A DNA stretch of 64,000 nucleotides from positions 310,001-374,000 of the forward strand of contig JAGQDJ010000120.1 in the NCBI GenBank assembly GCA_022885665.1. The letters are read 5' to 3'. The notes under the pieces were generated by a model. It was not told the origin of the DNA. It did not search any database and saw only the letters and a list, made by a program, of their open reading frames with translations. The stretch is from Triops longicaudatus. Its lineage: Eukaryota; Arthropoda; Branchiopoda; Notostraca; Triopsidae. Shown here one piece after another: positions 1 through 13,700 of this stretch (positions within the stretch are counted from its first letter, which is position 1; every line of letters begins with the position of its first letter). The translations under genes and the position numbers were made by a program.

Positions 1-466
1 GAAAATTATGTAATTGATAAAAGTTGTTACTGGAGAACCATTACAACGCAGAACAAAGTGTTTTAGATTGTTCCAGTGAAGTAGTGCTTTTATATATTGG
101 TTAAATATTGCTTATATATTGGTTAAACTACCCCGAAATGGAGTAAAAATTGCCCGAATTTGCGTAACAGACCCCAGCCCAAGAGAAAACAAAATTAAAT
201 ATCAGTAAAATTTTGGCGTTGTGAAGATCACCAATCCGAGAGATCTTAAATATGGAAATCATGTTTGTTTTACTTGTTAAGTAATTAGTGCGTGCTCTTA
301 TTCTCAACTTTATATTCTGTTATTTTTTTTCTTTTGTGGAAATTCATGTTACGTTGGGTAGTATAGGTTTACAATTCAAGTACTTTTTACTCTTTCATTG
401 ATACGTTACACGTACAAAACATTGCACTGACACTGCTACTTAGGAGTCGAGACTTCCTATTCTGTC

Positions 467-497
467 AACATTGCAATGCAAACATTGCAATGCAACA
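467..497. repeat. Short direct duplication of ACATTGCAATGCA
   Basis: Two adjacent copies of ACATTGCAATGCAA. The core ATTGCAAT is its own reverse complement. Likely part of the same degenerate repeat family as 1140-1545. Confidence 0.6.
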
Positions 498-1139
498 AAG
501 TAGTTTCTTTGTTACAGCATATAAACTTTCGGTTTGACTTCAATTTTGGAAAGGATTTAACAGCTAAGCTACATTGTAATTATACTCTTTTACGATGTTG
601 CAATGTAAGTTGTTATAGCAAATATTTCTCATTGTTGAGAAATATTAATTTCTTGTTTCAACAAGTATGTACTCCGCACTTATACGCTGTCAGCCTTTCT
701 GTGAGCATAGCAGTGTAATCGTTGGGGTCAGAAATTACTTCTTAAACATCCGAGAATGTCGCAGACAGTAATGTGATGGGCGGTGACATGGTCGTCTTTC
801 AACTTTTAAATTAATAAATAGCCTTTTAAATGCAGGGTTATACTTGGCATTTGTGGAAATGTTTATCGTTACCAAGACTGAAGTGTCCAGGCACAGTAGG
901 ACTAGTATACAGGATCAGACAGTATTTTTCATTGTTTTACTATAGGACTTAGGGAGGCTTTTTACATTTCATTCATGAATGATTTTATTGTTACGCTGGT
1001 TTACTATGGTTCTAGTATTGCAAAACGATTTAGTAACTGTGAAATTAACGTCGACTCCCTGTACAGTATTTGAACTCTGATTCAATGGCAGGATTTCGTT
1101 GTTGTTCTACATTATCCTACAACCAGGTATAGCATTAAA

Positions 1140-1545
1140 ACAGTTGCATTGTTGCAATGTAGGCCTAGGCTTGAAAAGTTTTTTATCTTTCGACATTTTT
1201 CTATGCTTACCCTTCATTCCTTCATTATTATGCCGTTAGCAGTGGAATACATCGTAACAGTTTTCATGGTTGCATAAGCTACGACTTAAGCACAAGATTT
1301 GAGCATTCTTCGGAAGAATCTCTTTGTTATGTGATATTACCACCAGCATTGCACTGCTGCTACGTGATTTCATTGCTGTAATCTAAGCTCTGACTTTCAA
1401 GATTAGATCTTTTATTTTTTGTTGCATTAAGTTATTTTCTGTTATATTGTCATGCTATTAGGCATATCAGTATAACAGTCTCATTGTTGCAGCTTAGGTT
1501 TATGCTAATTTCATTGTTGTAGCATAGTTTACTAATTAAACACCT
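1140..1545. repeat. CATTGTTGCA-type degenerate repeats, left copy
   Basis: TGCATTGTTGCAATGTAGG, TCATTGTTGCAGCTTAGG and TCATTGTTGTAGCATAG recur, the last two 30-31 bp apart, with a weaker TTCATTGCTGTAATCTAAG between. Same core as the array at 54.3 kb. Confidence 0.5.
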
Positions 1546-4500
1546 GCTTTACTTTTTCCCTTTAAACAATTGATCATTTTAATAGTCATATCTCGAATTA
1601 TTACATTGTTCTGTTATTTACACGATATGTTTTTTTTTTGTTTATTGCATGCAGTTGTGTAATAGGTTTATGTTTTCGAAACTGTGTTGGACATGAAAAC
1701 TTTTAAGGTGTAAGAAAGTGGTCTGTGTGACGACATTTGCTTATGGGAAGGTTGGGCTTTGGTTAGTTTTTTGTTCCGGACTTTGTTCCCGAAAACAGGC
1801 TTTTGCCGTAGATATATACCGCGTGGCAAGGCAGGCACACATGCCCCGGCACACCAGGATGACGAATGCAGGATTGTTGGAGGCTATAGAGACCCTTTAG
1901 CATTAAAAGGGGCGGACATTATGTTTGTTGTCCGCCGTGGCTGTTCCCGATCCCGTTTGCCTTTGGCTTCCTTTGGATAGCTCATGCACCACGCAGCCAA
2001 AGGAAACCAACGCTAAAGATGCATGTACCGTGTGCTTCGTCTTTCTTTCATTCCTTTTTTTTCACATTTGGTAGAGCCAAGTAAGAAGAGAGAGACTTTG
2101 AGAGCCAGAAGGAGAGGGAGGGGTGGGATAGTTCTGAGGTGAGTTTTTAGATTTTGTCGTGGGGAGGAGGGCGAGATGAGGGGGGAAAAGGAAGAATCTT
2201 TTGCTGCTTCCCACTCGACAAGTTAGCAAGCGCTAGTGAGTGAGAAAGAGAGAGAAGTGGAAAGTGCGGGTTTTCTTTTGACGGTCGTGAAGCATTTCAA
2301 GCCTGAGCTCCGGGAAAATTATACTCGCTAACCTAACCCAAAAGTAAGCAACTTGCCGAAAAACCGTGTGTCGATCCAATCGTGTCCCTTTTTCGGGTCG
2401 ATCCGCGTTAAGCATGGAAGTGGAAGGTGGAATGAGAGGATGCAAGAGAGGGAGAGAGGGAGGGGACACCAACACCCAGGACAGGCTTTCGGATCTATAA
2501 AAGCTTTTTGGCTAAGGGAGAAGTTTCAAGAAGAACGAAGGGAGCTTGGAAACCACAAGCCAATGGTACCCGCAATGTCAACAATATTAACTAAGCAGAG
2601 AATTGAAAGTTCAAGGGTTAGTACGATACTTTCTGGGTACCAGTGTATAGAGTATACGCCATAGCACGTGGTGACCTTGACATTGAAATTTACGATTTAG
2701 TACGCTCCCGAGTGAAAGAGCTGGTTTTGTTTTCGTTGAGCGAAGGAAAGGAGGAAAGAAAGGAGAACAAATAGGAATGAGTTATAATCAGCCGAATACA
2801 TAAACAATACCTTGATAATGAACTTGAATTTAGATTCATTTATTTAGTATATTAATTTTTTTAAAAGGGATATTTCATAGTTTTTCCTTATGTTGCCTAC
2901 TGTAGCTTATCTTAATAGTTTTGTTTTGCGTTTTGTTTACGTTCTAACTAGAAAGTCGGAGTTTATATTTCTCTGCAGCTCTTATGTTTCGTTTTATTTT
3001 TGGACAAGTATTGTTAATTACAAGGCTGGAGTTCCGATTTATTTACTGTAAATTTCTTCTTATCCGTTCGGTACGAGTTTTGAGGATACTCGTGTGGCTA
3101 GTTTGCGCCAGGTAGCCTTAGCAGAAGTAGACGATTATGATTAGTAAGGATGAGTGTCTATTTTTCACAATTTCTAGCTTTTATTTTAGTTGCGCGAGTC
3201 TTTAGTTATCGATAGGAGATAGTGGGTGGGGTGGCAGTTTATCCCGGGATAGGTGTGTGTTATAATATGAGAACCGGTATACAGTATGAAGAGTGTGGTT
3301 ATTGGCGATTGGGGAGGTTTAGTAAGGTTAGTAACCGTAATTAGAACTTTTGGCTTTGTGCGTACCGCAGTTTTCTTTGTTGTGTACTGCTTGCTTTTCC
3401 CCCCACAGCAGATCCAAACCCATCACACCATCCTCGGCAGGTAAAATGAAAAAACGTTCATGTCTGCGAAGCTGGTTCCGTTGGCCGTTTTTATGTTGTC
3501 AAGTGCCTACTGCATAGCAGCAGCAACGTCCGCCTTCGATCCTCGCTTATTATCCAGCATTTCTGAAAGCTTGAGAAGGTTGGAGTTGGAGAGAAAGGGG
3601 TTAGGGGGGCTGGTGAGGTCCAAGTTGCTGTCGTCGCTGTTGTCTACCTGAGGCTTGTTGGGAATTTCCAGCGAAAAACCTTTGCACGCCTTTCGCTGTT
3701 TGCAGTCCGCCATTATTCGAGCCACACGACGTGGGATTGCGTAGACTCAAGAGGAAATTAGGATTCTCGTGGACTCTGGTTTCGAGTGTACGTACCGAGT
3801 GAATAACATAGCTTGACATGCTAGAATAGCTTTGCAACAAATATGGCTACTGTTTTGAGATGTTTGAGAAATCTACGAATTTACATGTATATGAGTGGCA
3901 TACAGTGGAGGGAAATGACTCAAAATTTTGAATGCGTCTTGAAATTAGTGTACAACGAATGTAAATCTTTACCTAAGTTCAAGTAAAAAAATAGGAAAAA
4001 TAGTCAAAATGTGTAAATTAAGATTTAAAATTTCTAACAAAATGACCGTAAAAGCACACGTTTTAAACAAGATATTAAAGAAACAGAAAACTGTAGGGAA
4101 AAGTAAAATTGTCAATATTTGTACGACCTGAACTGGTGACTCGTGCCAAGTGTACATAAAAATGTGAAGTTTTTCCACTTAGAGGCTTAGCCTACATTGG
4201 TGTTGGTTAGTGTACAAAAATATCGAAGTATAATAGAAGATGTTTGACACTTTTTGTAAGGATTTTTTAACGGTCTGTAAGAGCCTATGGTGGACTTCAG
4301 GCGTACTTGAAAGGCTGAAGTATTCACTTAGTAGCATAGGTTTTCGAGTTTTTCAATGGATTCTAAGAAGCAATAAATGGTTATAGACAGCTTATGCACG
4401 TTCAAAGTGCTTAGTTTGAGTTAGTGTGAGATTTTCTCTCGAGATTTTGCTCACTTTGCTCGATTTAGATAGATGGTTTCCTGAGAGGATTCGCGAATCT

Positions 4501-6109
4501 GTAAGGTTCAGTTTACCATATGAAATCGTCTTTACCAAAAATTGTTCAGAAAAAAATCGGAAACTAGCCAAAAATAGAGCATTTTTCGTGATTTAAAGGG
4601 AAAATATTTTCTTTTAACCATTTGCCCAGTTTTGGTGAATCATGAGCGTAATTTACGATAATTAAAATACGCAACTTGAACAGAGCCGCCATTTGTGAAC
4701 GTAGTCAAAGTCCTTGTTGAAGAGGTTACATGGGTCGCGAAATGTTAATGGCACTAAAATATACGGTATTGTACTTGTCAATGACTTCTTATGTAAAACT
4801 CTACAAGTTTTAACGTTATCGTCACAAGTGTTTTGGTAGGTAAGATACAGGTTTACGAATCTGAACGACTGCATCGAATTAAGGGGAAGTGATTATGCAA
4901 GGATGTTAGCGGTAGTCCACCTAACACACAATCCATTCCCATAACTCTTTCCCGTCTCTGAGCTCCCCCTTGTTAACTTACCCAAGCTCGCTTTGGGTAA
5001 AGTACAAAACTAAACGGGCTCTAGCGATATGTATCTCTAGTTTTTTTTTGTGAGTTTTAGGGCGTCGTTAGCGTCCATTTCCCCTGGAAAAAGAAAAGAC
5101 GAGAAGCAAAGCAGGCTAAGGGGAGAAAGCAAGTGGGGGGCTGGGGAGGACTGGGTAAAACTCTTGATAAGTTTTCTACTCTTTCGGTTGAGCGAGAGCC
5201 TGTCGTCGTCAACGGCGTCGTCTGGCGTCTTTGCAGCAAGCACGAGATTCTTAAGAGGAGCAAAACCGGTCATGAGGCCAGAATAGGAACAGCAAGAGTG
5301 TAAGAGCATTGATCCAAGCCAAGACCCCCCCTCCAACTCCCGTATCTCCAACCAAAAACCCCAACCCCACCTCGGCGTTTCCTTTCCGAAACGTCCATCG
5401 CTTCTGTTCGCTAGAAAAGCCGGGGCCTGGTCTGCTTTTGCATCAGGCTCCCGTAAAGAACTTTCACAGAGTTGCACGTCTTTTTACCCACTTATGACTA
5501 ATGTGCTAGAAGGGGTCGTTACTTTAAAGGCCATGCTATTGCCCCGCTTCTGCTGTGGGCAGTTAGGTAGAAACGTGCGTTGACGATTTCGAACTTAATT
5601 GTTAGCTCTTAATCCAAAAAATTCTTGACAGTAAAGTTAAACTTGATAGTTTCTGAAAGCAGATGGAGAAATAAAGATGAACAGTGTACAGATAATTTAT
5701 ATTTCTTGGAGAGTATCTTTTTTTCAAATATGTTTTCTTTAGAATTATTTTTTCGGCAAGTTCATCCAATTACCTGACTACCAGTGCCAATAACTAAAAG
5801 ATTTAATCACTTTTTCGAAAATTATAATATAAAATGTAAAATGGTTAAAATGATTAAAATTATAAATGCATTTACCAATTTCTACGTTTTTACGAAAATT
5901 CGTTGTGAAAGCGAAATAAGTATAAAGAAAGGGTATAAACTGGCTTTTAGAGAGATATTATTTGGCTCGTATTGTGGCTAAGCAACGACTTCCGATGAAC
6001 TTTCGGTAACGCTGCCGTTGCCTTTGCGTTGTCTGCCTGGTCATGGATACCATCATGTGGGTTTAGGAGCAACCCACCCTTATCCCTGAGAGGGTAGTGG
6101 GTGGCGTGC

Positions 6110-6130
6110 AAGAGAGAGAGAGAGAGAGAA
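6110..6130. repeat. (AG)n microsatellite
   Basis: About ten AG dinucleotides, embedded in purine-rich sequence. Confidence 0.95.
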
Positions 6131-9100
6131 AGCGTAGTTTCCTTGTTCATTTTCTTTAGCTTTTTTTCCCGTCTTTGGTCGATCCCTTTCAAAGGCGCAT
6201 AACCTTTCGTTGGCAGAATAGGGCGAGGAGGGTTGGGTGGAGCGCGAGCGTCGTGTGCATCAGCGGGTGTGGAACAAGGAAAATGAAAGACGACAAAAAA
6301 GGATCACGCAATAAGTATGGAAAAAGACCGCCAAAATTTCTACCTCGGATCCTTTTCGAGAAAGAAAAGAGAAGCACGGCAACGCCAGAATAAAGGAAAG
6401 GGGACGAGAGTGTTGCCCACCCCTTGAACAGGCATGGAAAAGTTGTTAAATAACACCCCAACCAGCGTATTTTTCATGCAAGGCTTCGTAGAGCCGTCAA
6501 TGCGCCTGAAAATCGCAGCAAAATTGGGTTTTCTTTGTTGCAGTGATATGCTGTAAACGACTGTTGTGCAGTTGTTACTGTTTTGCAACGGTGCAGTTTA
6601 ATTAGTTATTTCAATAGTTGTAATAATTGCTAGGTCTGAGTATAGTAGGGCAACACTAAAATGGAGTGAAATGTTAAGTGAAAAATCGGTTGAAAGTATT
6701 TGTTTTCAGTTTTTATTTAAATGTGTATTTGAATGTATTTGTTCGCGACTGATCGTTCTGGTATTCAGGCTATACGCCATAGAAGGAAGGTATTTATAGT
6801 GTTGCTTAAGAGTATTAATTGTTTAAGTTTTAGATTTGTCGAGTTGGAAAGTAAATTTATTTTGAAAGTAATTTTGTTGTATTCTTACGGAGCTTTTGGG
6901 CAGTGCTGCTGTATAAATGATTGTTTCTGCGACAGGGTGGTAATAACTTGTGGTGTAAGCATATGGTTAAAGGTATACACTATTGAGAGGCATCTATATC
7001 GTAGTTAGTAATGCAAGTCGTGACACGACAATGAATTTGCTGTATTCACGCGAAGCCAGGTAGGGCAAGTAAAGTGACCCTGGAGGGGACAATGGTAACG
7101 GAAGAAGAACGATTCCATCGCAGGTGTCATCCAACTCCGACTTTTTTTTATGAACAGTGTACAGTTTACGAATTAAGAGGAAAGATTTGAAAGAAGTAGT
7201 TCTGGCTAAGCAACTGGTGAGGAAGTAACAGAATGCGTAGGTAATGTAACGTAAAGTAACGGAAATCCGGACAATGTGTGTGCTGTGTACCGCAAGGGAG
7301 AAGGCAAAGATAACTTGCCTAAAGGAAAGAGTTGGAGCATTCCGGTTTACTTAAATATTTGTGCAAAAAAATACAAGTATTTTTCTGGCGTGACGCTTTA
7401 TTGCAATCTACAGAAAAGGCTGCAGTTACAGACTTGTTAGTCAAGCTAAAACCCGTGCCATTGGAGCCACTTGGCATATTTGGGTGTTCAAGGTCATATA
7501 TTGCATGCCGTGTTAGTTGTTATTAGTGCTTGCAAGTGTGGAAGAAAGGCGATGAAGTCAGGTGAAAGATCGTAACATTATTTTCAGGGAGAAACAAACG
7601 AGAACTGACGTTGAAAAAGAATGGTATTGTTGAAGGTTGGTCCTACACGCTGGACATACTAAACTGGCCATAACCAACTGAGGAATCTCCCATCGGCTGT
7701 AAACGACGGTTTCTCGCTGATGGAGTAAATGAACTTGACAGGTAGGATTGCGAAAAACGCTGTTCTCTTGGAACGAATTCCACTGGTTTCGAAACTGCAC
7801 CACGGAAAGGAAGTCCTGTTGAATGAAAGCATAATTTGCAAAAAAAAAAATCACGTGGATAGAAAGTCTTATGCAAATTACACGATACTTGCGTGAATGA
7901 CTTATTCTATTTAGGTCTTACAGTCCCGGCAAGCTGCCGTTTTATAAACATTCATTGTTTCTCCCAACTACCGTGAGTACAGAACACGCCCTTTTCAGGA
8001 GAGTATACACCAAATAACTTTACGTAGCCACTACGCAGCTCTCATGATCTAAACATTCTTTGTTGTTAACAGTGAGTATTCCCATGGCCTACCGAGCTGA
8101 CTCAAGTATAATCTAACACGTTTTTATTTTATTTTTTTAAGTTTTATACCTCATTGTCTTCACAAAGGCATTAATTGATTTATAATAGTATGAATAACCA
8201 AAACGGTATATAAATAATTTTGTAAGAATGCTACTACTTCAATTATGCGTAAGTTATAATAATTACTATGAAAACAAATTAATATATTCATAATTTAACA
8301 TATTCTACGTGATTTGGCTACTATCAATTTTGAAATTTTTTTTTATGAGCCATTTGAGGGCCACAAATGTTTAAATACTCTCTGTGAACTTATAATCTCA
8401 TTACAGCGTGGTTGAGCGTGAGCAAATCACTCGTTAGGTGGAATTCATTAAGGGTGGATGATGGCAACCATTGAGTCGGATTAGCTTTTATGGGAGCCGC
8501 AGTGGAAACGCTCTCTGTTAGCGAACGCAATTGTGGAGGAATAATAATTGGCCACTGAGAACAACTTGGTTACGATTAACATCCCAGCAAGGGGTTAGAC
8601 GTGTCTAACCTCTAAAGACCTAGAAAGCGAATTGTTGCTTCCAAGGCAGAGATTAGGAGGAAACTATTTTTCCATCAAGGTTCAGTGTAAGTTTCGCCTA
8701 TGCGGTGTTGTGTTGTGTAACGGTAAATGAGCTGAAGCTGACAGATAGCATTTGCCGGGGAAAAAGCGAAAGGAGGAATGTTGTGTTCTAATAGCGAATG
8801 AGTGGTGGTATTGATTCAACGCATACGAACCCCACAAACTCTCTTGGTTCCTTGCCATCAGTCGCTTTGCAACCCACTCATCTTTTTAGCCTAGAGCGGT
8901 CCGGGGTGCAGGGTGGGGGTGGGTGGGAGTTAAGCGCGCGATTGTATAAGGAGAGGGCCAAAGGGAGACACTTTGCGGGGTAACATTGTCATCCTGTCTG
9001 ATTATAAAAGCTAGTATGTCCTAACCGTAAACTACGCACTGTATGTACGGTACGCTGATTCCCCAAAACGCAACTTGACTTAGTAACGTGTTGCAACCGC

Positions 9101-9433
9101 GGATTTTTGCCCCCAAAATGTCGAACACTTGCATAGGAATTGCAGCAGAATCGCGATTCACACACATGTGCATATGTTTCGACAAAGAGAACCGAAATAC
9201 TACAGGTGGAAGCTTTGTTTCGTCCCTTTTTGTTGTGTACAAGGATCAGGCTCGTAAAAAACGGGTACGAACGCTATTGCAGGTGCCAGAAGTTAATAAT
9301 CGTTTTTTTTTCAGATGTAATTGTCTGGTTCTTATCATGCTTCGTGTGCAACGGTTCTGAAACTTTTTCGTGTTACTTACATAGTGCTCGTCAGGAAGCC
9401 GTTTTACACAACGTGAATTAACTCAATGTGTTA

Positions 9434-10102
9434 CAGAAGAATCTGGCTATAGCGAACTTTTTTAAAACGGAATATCAGCTACTGTGAAGGAATCGTTAAA
9501 TCCTGCTTTTTAGAATCTTTTCGAAAAGCTTCGCTGTAAAGAAATTCAAATAACGAGCCTTGTGTATTAAAGAACCTGGAAAATTATGAACGTCGGATAT
9601 AAGGAGATTTAGATGTTATCAACCTTGAAAACAACGAACCTTCAATAGAACTTTGTGTGCAACCAACTTAGGAATTAAACGAAATTTGGATGCCATCAAC
9701 CTTAGATTTAGCGAACTAAGGGGATAAACGACCTCGGATGTAACGAATTTCAGATTTGAGAAACTTTGGATAGAACGAACTTGAAACACAGTTATACATT
9801 TCTGTGACAAGACACCGATTATACAGGCTTTTTTGTACAAGTTTGCATGTTCCGGCGACACAAAAGCCCATGTTTACTATAGGGGACAATCTGCTATAGC
9901 GGATGAACTTTTCGTCTCCTTTAGTGTTCATTATAATAAGCACTTACAGTATAAGCAACTTTAAATGTCTCAGGTCAAGTCTCAAAACGAATTTTCTGGG
10001 AACATAAACTGCTAATTTTATCCGAATTCGTCCTGTCAGGTCGTATAAACATATTTTCTGTACAGTTCATTATAAAGGGTTCATTAGAACAATATTATAC
10101 TG
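9434..10102. mobile_element. Larger diverged relative of the MITE, about 670 bp
   Basis: The left end CAGAAGAATCTGGCTATAGC follows TA (9432-9433), and the right end, with ATTATAAAGG and TATTATACTG, precedes TA (10103-10104). The ends are diverged versions of the intact copy at 10137. The interior holds a 16-17 bp tandem repeat and many (T)ATAACGAAC-like words. Boundaries are inferred. Confidence 0.6.
9590..9795. repeat. 16-17 bp degenerate tandem repeat inside the MITE
   Basis: About a dozen adjacent units resembling TTGGATNTAACGAACCT, e.g. GGATGTAACGAATTT and GGATAGAACGAACTT. The unit resembles the element's own inner TIR (TATAACGAAC), so it probably arose by internal amplification of a TIR segment. 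Confidence 0.7.
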
Positions 10103-10136
10103 TATATTGTACTTCTGATGCAAAGCACTCGTGATA

Positions 10137-10296
10137 CAGTAGAATCTCGTTATAGCGAACCACTCAGGACTTGATCGGTATATTCAGAGTTCTATCAGAC
10201 GCTTTTTCTTTTACATTTGCATAAGTGGAGACCTTAAATCATCCACTGTAGCCGACAACTCGTTATAAAAGGATTTGTTGTAACGAGATTCTACTG
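10137..10296. mobile_element. pogo/Tigger-like MITE, 160 bp, intact
   Basis: Perfect terminal inverted repeats CAGTAGAATCTCGTTA and TAACGAGATTCTACTG, flanked by TA on both sides (10135-10136 and 10297-10298), the target duplication of Tc1/mariner/pogo elements. Inner words TATAGCGAAC and CGTTATAAAAGG continue the mirrored pattern. No coding capacity; it would need a transposase supplied from elsewhere. Confidence 0.88.
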
Positions 10297-10419
10297 TATA
10301 ACAAAGTGTTGATAAAAAAAGATTATTTTCTGTTGTACACCCCCGATTTGCTTGTATTGCAAGCGCCTCCATCGTTTAAAAACTGCACCAAACTTGCAAA
10401 TGAACATTCGTGAACTTAA

Positions 10420-10580
10420 CCTCGGCCACACCTAACCTAATTTAGCTAGTTTAATAGAACATAACTCACCTATCTTTTGCACATGTACGCATAAGATCGT
10501 GTGCGAAAGATGTATTAAACTGAGTTCGGTTAGGTCTAGTTAGGTTAGTTTTAATTGGGTTTGCTTAGGTTAGGCTGGAA
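10420..10580. repeat. Scattered CCTAA/TTAGG-like words
   Basis: CACACCTAACCTAATTTAG on one side and GGTTAGGTCTAGTTAGGTTA then GGTTAGGCTGG on the other. They resemble the arthropod telomere unit TTAGG, but runs are only two units long. Opposed orientation gives a loose inverted repeat. Confidence 0.4.
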
Positions 10581-10604
10581 AACTAGGAATCGTGGAGGGA
10601 TGTA

Positions 10605-10745
10605 TACCAGAAAAGTGCCGTAACAAACACGTGATATAACGAGCTTTGGTTGTATCAAACATCAGCTATAACGAACAGCTTTTTTTTGTTCTCCGGGTGT
10701 TTTGTTCTCCTTATAACGAAGCGATAGTGTATTACTAATGGTAAG
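10605..10745. mobile_element. Fragment with the same ATAACGAAC words
   Basis: Contains GATATAACGAGC, GCTATAACGAAC and CTTATAACGAAGC. No clear termini or TA duplication; likely a broken relative of the MITEs 300 bp away. Confidence 0.45.
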
Positions 10746-10749
10746 GTCG

Positions 10750-13700
10750 TTTCGACTCAATGTCGGGTAATTAACCCAAATTTGACGCGTTGTTAAGGGA
10801 TGCCAAGTTTGGGAGGCAGAATGGGTAGTCGGTGAGAGTTGAGTACAGAAGCTCAAGTTTTGGTTTGCGACATTACTCGGCAGGAAGGACCACAATGAAA
10901 GGCGACGGTTATGGGCGCTAGTTTGCCGAGTTTTTTTTCCCGTAGCTTACCTGATTTGCATAATTGTTATGGCGTGTGAATGAGCTCTCTTCTGCGGGGT
11001 TTTTGTCTTGTGTGTAGACGCAGGATCTGCACAGACACCAGTAGCCTCCTGTAATAAGAAAACATTGTGTGCGTTTTTATTTCGCGTTTACAACGCAGGG
11101 TATTTTGCTATCTCTCACTGTCAACATATTTATTATATATTAGTGAAAGCTTCAGCCTATAACCTTAACCTTGCCAATATTATTTGGTATAAGTATCATC
11201 CGTTTACCGGGCGAGGTTATGAGAATCGATTAAGGAATTGGGCGGGTGATTTGAAACGCCTTGCGTTTCAATTAAGCGAGTGGCGTTGTTGGGAGGGAAG
11301 AAAAGAAGGGAAGGGAGAAAGAGACAAAAGATGGGGAGTTCTGGAAGAGTCGGCTCAGTTTTTTATGTGTGTATTCAACGCCTTGGACTTAGCAGACAGC
11401 ACAACACTCGAAAAAGGAAAAAGACGGGCTCTGCCTCCCGAGAAATAAAGAAAAAAAGCGAAAAAAAGACAGACTGTTCGACAACCTTCCACTGATGCCT
11501 TTGCCTGGCTCTGGCTTTGACTTGGCACAAAGGAGGAGTTTTTCTTTCTATTCCGTAAAAGTAAGGCATCTTCTAAGCACAACCTCCTCTCCTCCCGTCC
11601 CCCCTCCCCCCAAAAAAATGAAACTCAGGCATGTTTTTATGCATTTCGGAGAAAAGCGATCAAGAAATTTCAAGACGTCCTCTAATGCGTCTGTAGATTA
11701 ACGAATCCTTTGTTTCCAGTATACTGAGTAATTCTACAATTAGAGCAGTTAATTGGTTCAAAAAAACAGTTGGACAATGAGAACCGCATAGTTTGAACCG
11801 TGTTTTCTAGTAAGTTAAGACTGACAGAAAATCTTGGATTTTGATGAAATAGGAAACACCGAGTTAAACAGTAAACCAGTTGTACACCATAAAAATGTAC
11901 GATTTTGTAGCCGCGTATAATTTATTTCGTTTAAATAGAGACCTCGTAAAATTAAATCCATTCGAATTAGAGACCGTGTAAATGTATGGATTACGCCTTT
12001 TTAATCAAACTATTTTTTAAAGTTTACTTACCCTGGAAACGAATTTCCTATAATGCTTTTGTTTATAACAGGTTGTGTTCTTTGTTTTGTGACGCAGTTG
12101 TAGAATGTTTGGCTTGTACTCATGCAAAACTTGCACCCCGCGAGGTTAAACGCGCGTCACGTGCTTTGCACTGTTATGGCATGTTTTTAGTGCGATTGTG
12201 AATGAACGTAGCTTCTCTCCGTATTTAAAAACAAAAATTATGTAAACCCGAGTTGTTAAGAACGTAAACATGACATTTCTTACAAACAACCTTTAAATCA
12301 CTTTTTGTCATTAAAAAATCCTCGGCGGATTGGGCGTGTGAGGAGATCAACAATGAAACCACGCGTTGTTTGAAATGTGGCTTGCATTACGAAGGTAAAA
12401 AGATCCCCATCAGTTAGTCGTGTTGGTTGTCCTAATTTTAGGAAACGTGAAGCGAGGGAAAGTATAGCATTCTAGTTCTATAGTATAGATTGTAATCGTA
12501 AATTCCCAGGACAGATGTGTATCCTTATTAGGAGTTTCAAAGTTGACGACGGGGAGTTGTATGGAATATGGGAAGAAGACGAGCCAGCTGACGGGAAATT
12601 GTTCGAGAGAGAGGTTATGAAAACGTGAATATGCGGCGCGCGCGTTGATCCCGCGCACACAGGGGTGGGTGTTGTGTGTACCCCCCAGCCAACCCTGAAT
12701 GCTAGGCTTCTGTAATTTTTCCTGTTTTAAGCAGAATAAGGGGGGATAGATACCTGAGACTGCGCTCCATGCGATGCTGTATCGAAGCGATTACAGAAAA
12801 AGTGGCCAGCTGGTGACCCTATAACGTTCGCCGCTGTGCCCCAAGCAGTTTAATTTTAGAGTGAAGATTCGTTTAACACAGGATTTTTGTTGGCAAATTC
12901 TTCACATTGGTGATTGAAGGAATATCGTGGAATGTTGCTTTTACAAGGATGTGTAGTGCGGACGCCAGGTTCTTGCTAGTTGTCCAAGATTGTTATGGAC
13001 AACATAATCATTTGCCGTAAAGCCAGCCGCACAACGCTGAGTTTGGAAGAATTTCGTTGTTGGGTATGGTCAAAAGAAAGTGGGACATATGGGCAAATGC
13101 TAATGCTTCGCGTTCCGTTTTTTGTAACATATTTTCGTAATATGATGTTACCGTGTCCAAATTCTCAAAAGTTAATGCATCAAAGGAAAACATTACTGAT
13201 CTGGTTTGTACATGTTTTACACCGATATTCATTGTGTTCTTTGTTTTCAAGCGTGTTTACCGATTTTTCAAGTGATTTTATATCGTAGCAATTCATTCTT
13301 TTTACTGCAACACTCAGTGACTTGTACTCAAACGCGTACTTTCTGTTGCCAGAATAATACGAAGGTTTTATTTGCAATGCTCGTCACGGGAACGATTTAT
13401 TGCATTTCTTTTTTTACCAGCATTAGTTCCGTGTTGAAAGTGTAGGCGTATTTGACGAATTAGGAAGCCATTGATTAATGTTGTGCAATTCGCTAATCGT
13501 GAAAGGATTAGACATGTCTGTTCTCTGTTTTTAGAGATAACGTACCAAACGTCGTAATATCAGTCTTGCAACTTTATGCTAGAGAGAGCATTTCTTTTGT
13601 TAGGTAGGAAGAAAAAATGGGATAATCGCTGCACGAATCCTTTCGCCCTATGTCCCCTTTTAACTCGGGCCAACGAATTTTGAAATTTGATTGCTCTAAA

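Larger units (their letters stand above)
1..9430. other. Non-coding region left of the MITE cluster
   Basis: No conserved protein was recognised in any frame; the longest open frame (146 codons, minus strand, 5037-5477) has no recognisable domain. Contents: CATTGTTGCA repeats to 1545, purine-rich G-heavy tracts around 2060-2260 and 2430-2530, an AG microsatellite, AT-rich stretches at 5600-5950 and 8110-8340. Could be upstream intergenic DNA or a long 5' intron of BAZ2B. Confidence 0.6.

Noticed and set aside
5037..5477. 146-codon minus-strand open frame
   Set aside because: No recognisable domain, low-complexity segments, and overlapping open frames on both strands; no splice or family support.
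10420..10580. Interstitial telomere array (TTAGG)n
   Set aside because: Only two-unit runs, in opposite orientations; too short to be a telomeric insertion.
11008..11448. 146-codon plus-strand open frame
   Set aside because: Sequence looks like chance translation of purine-rich DNA; no family resemblance.
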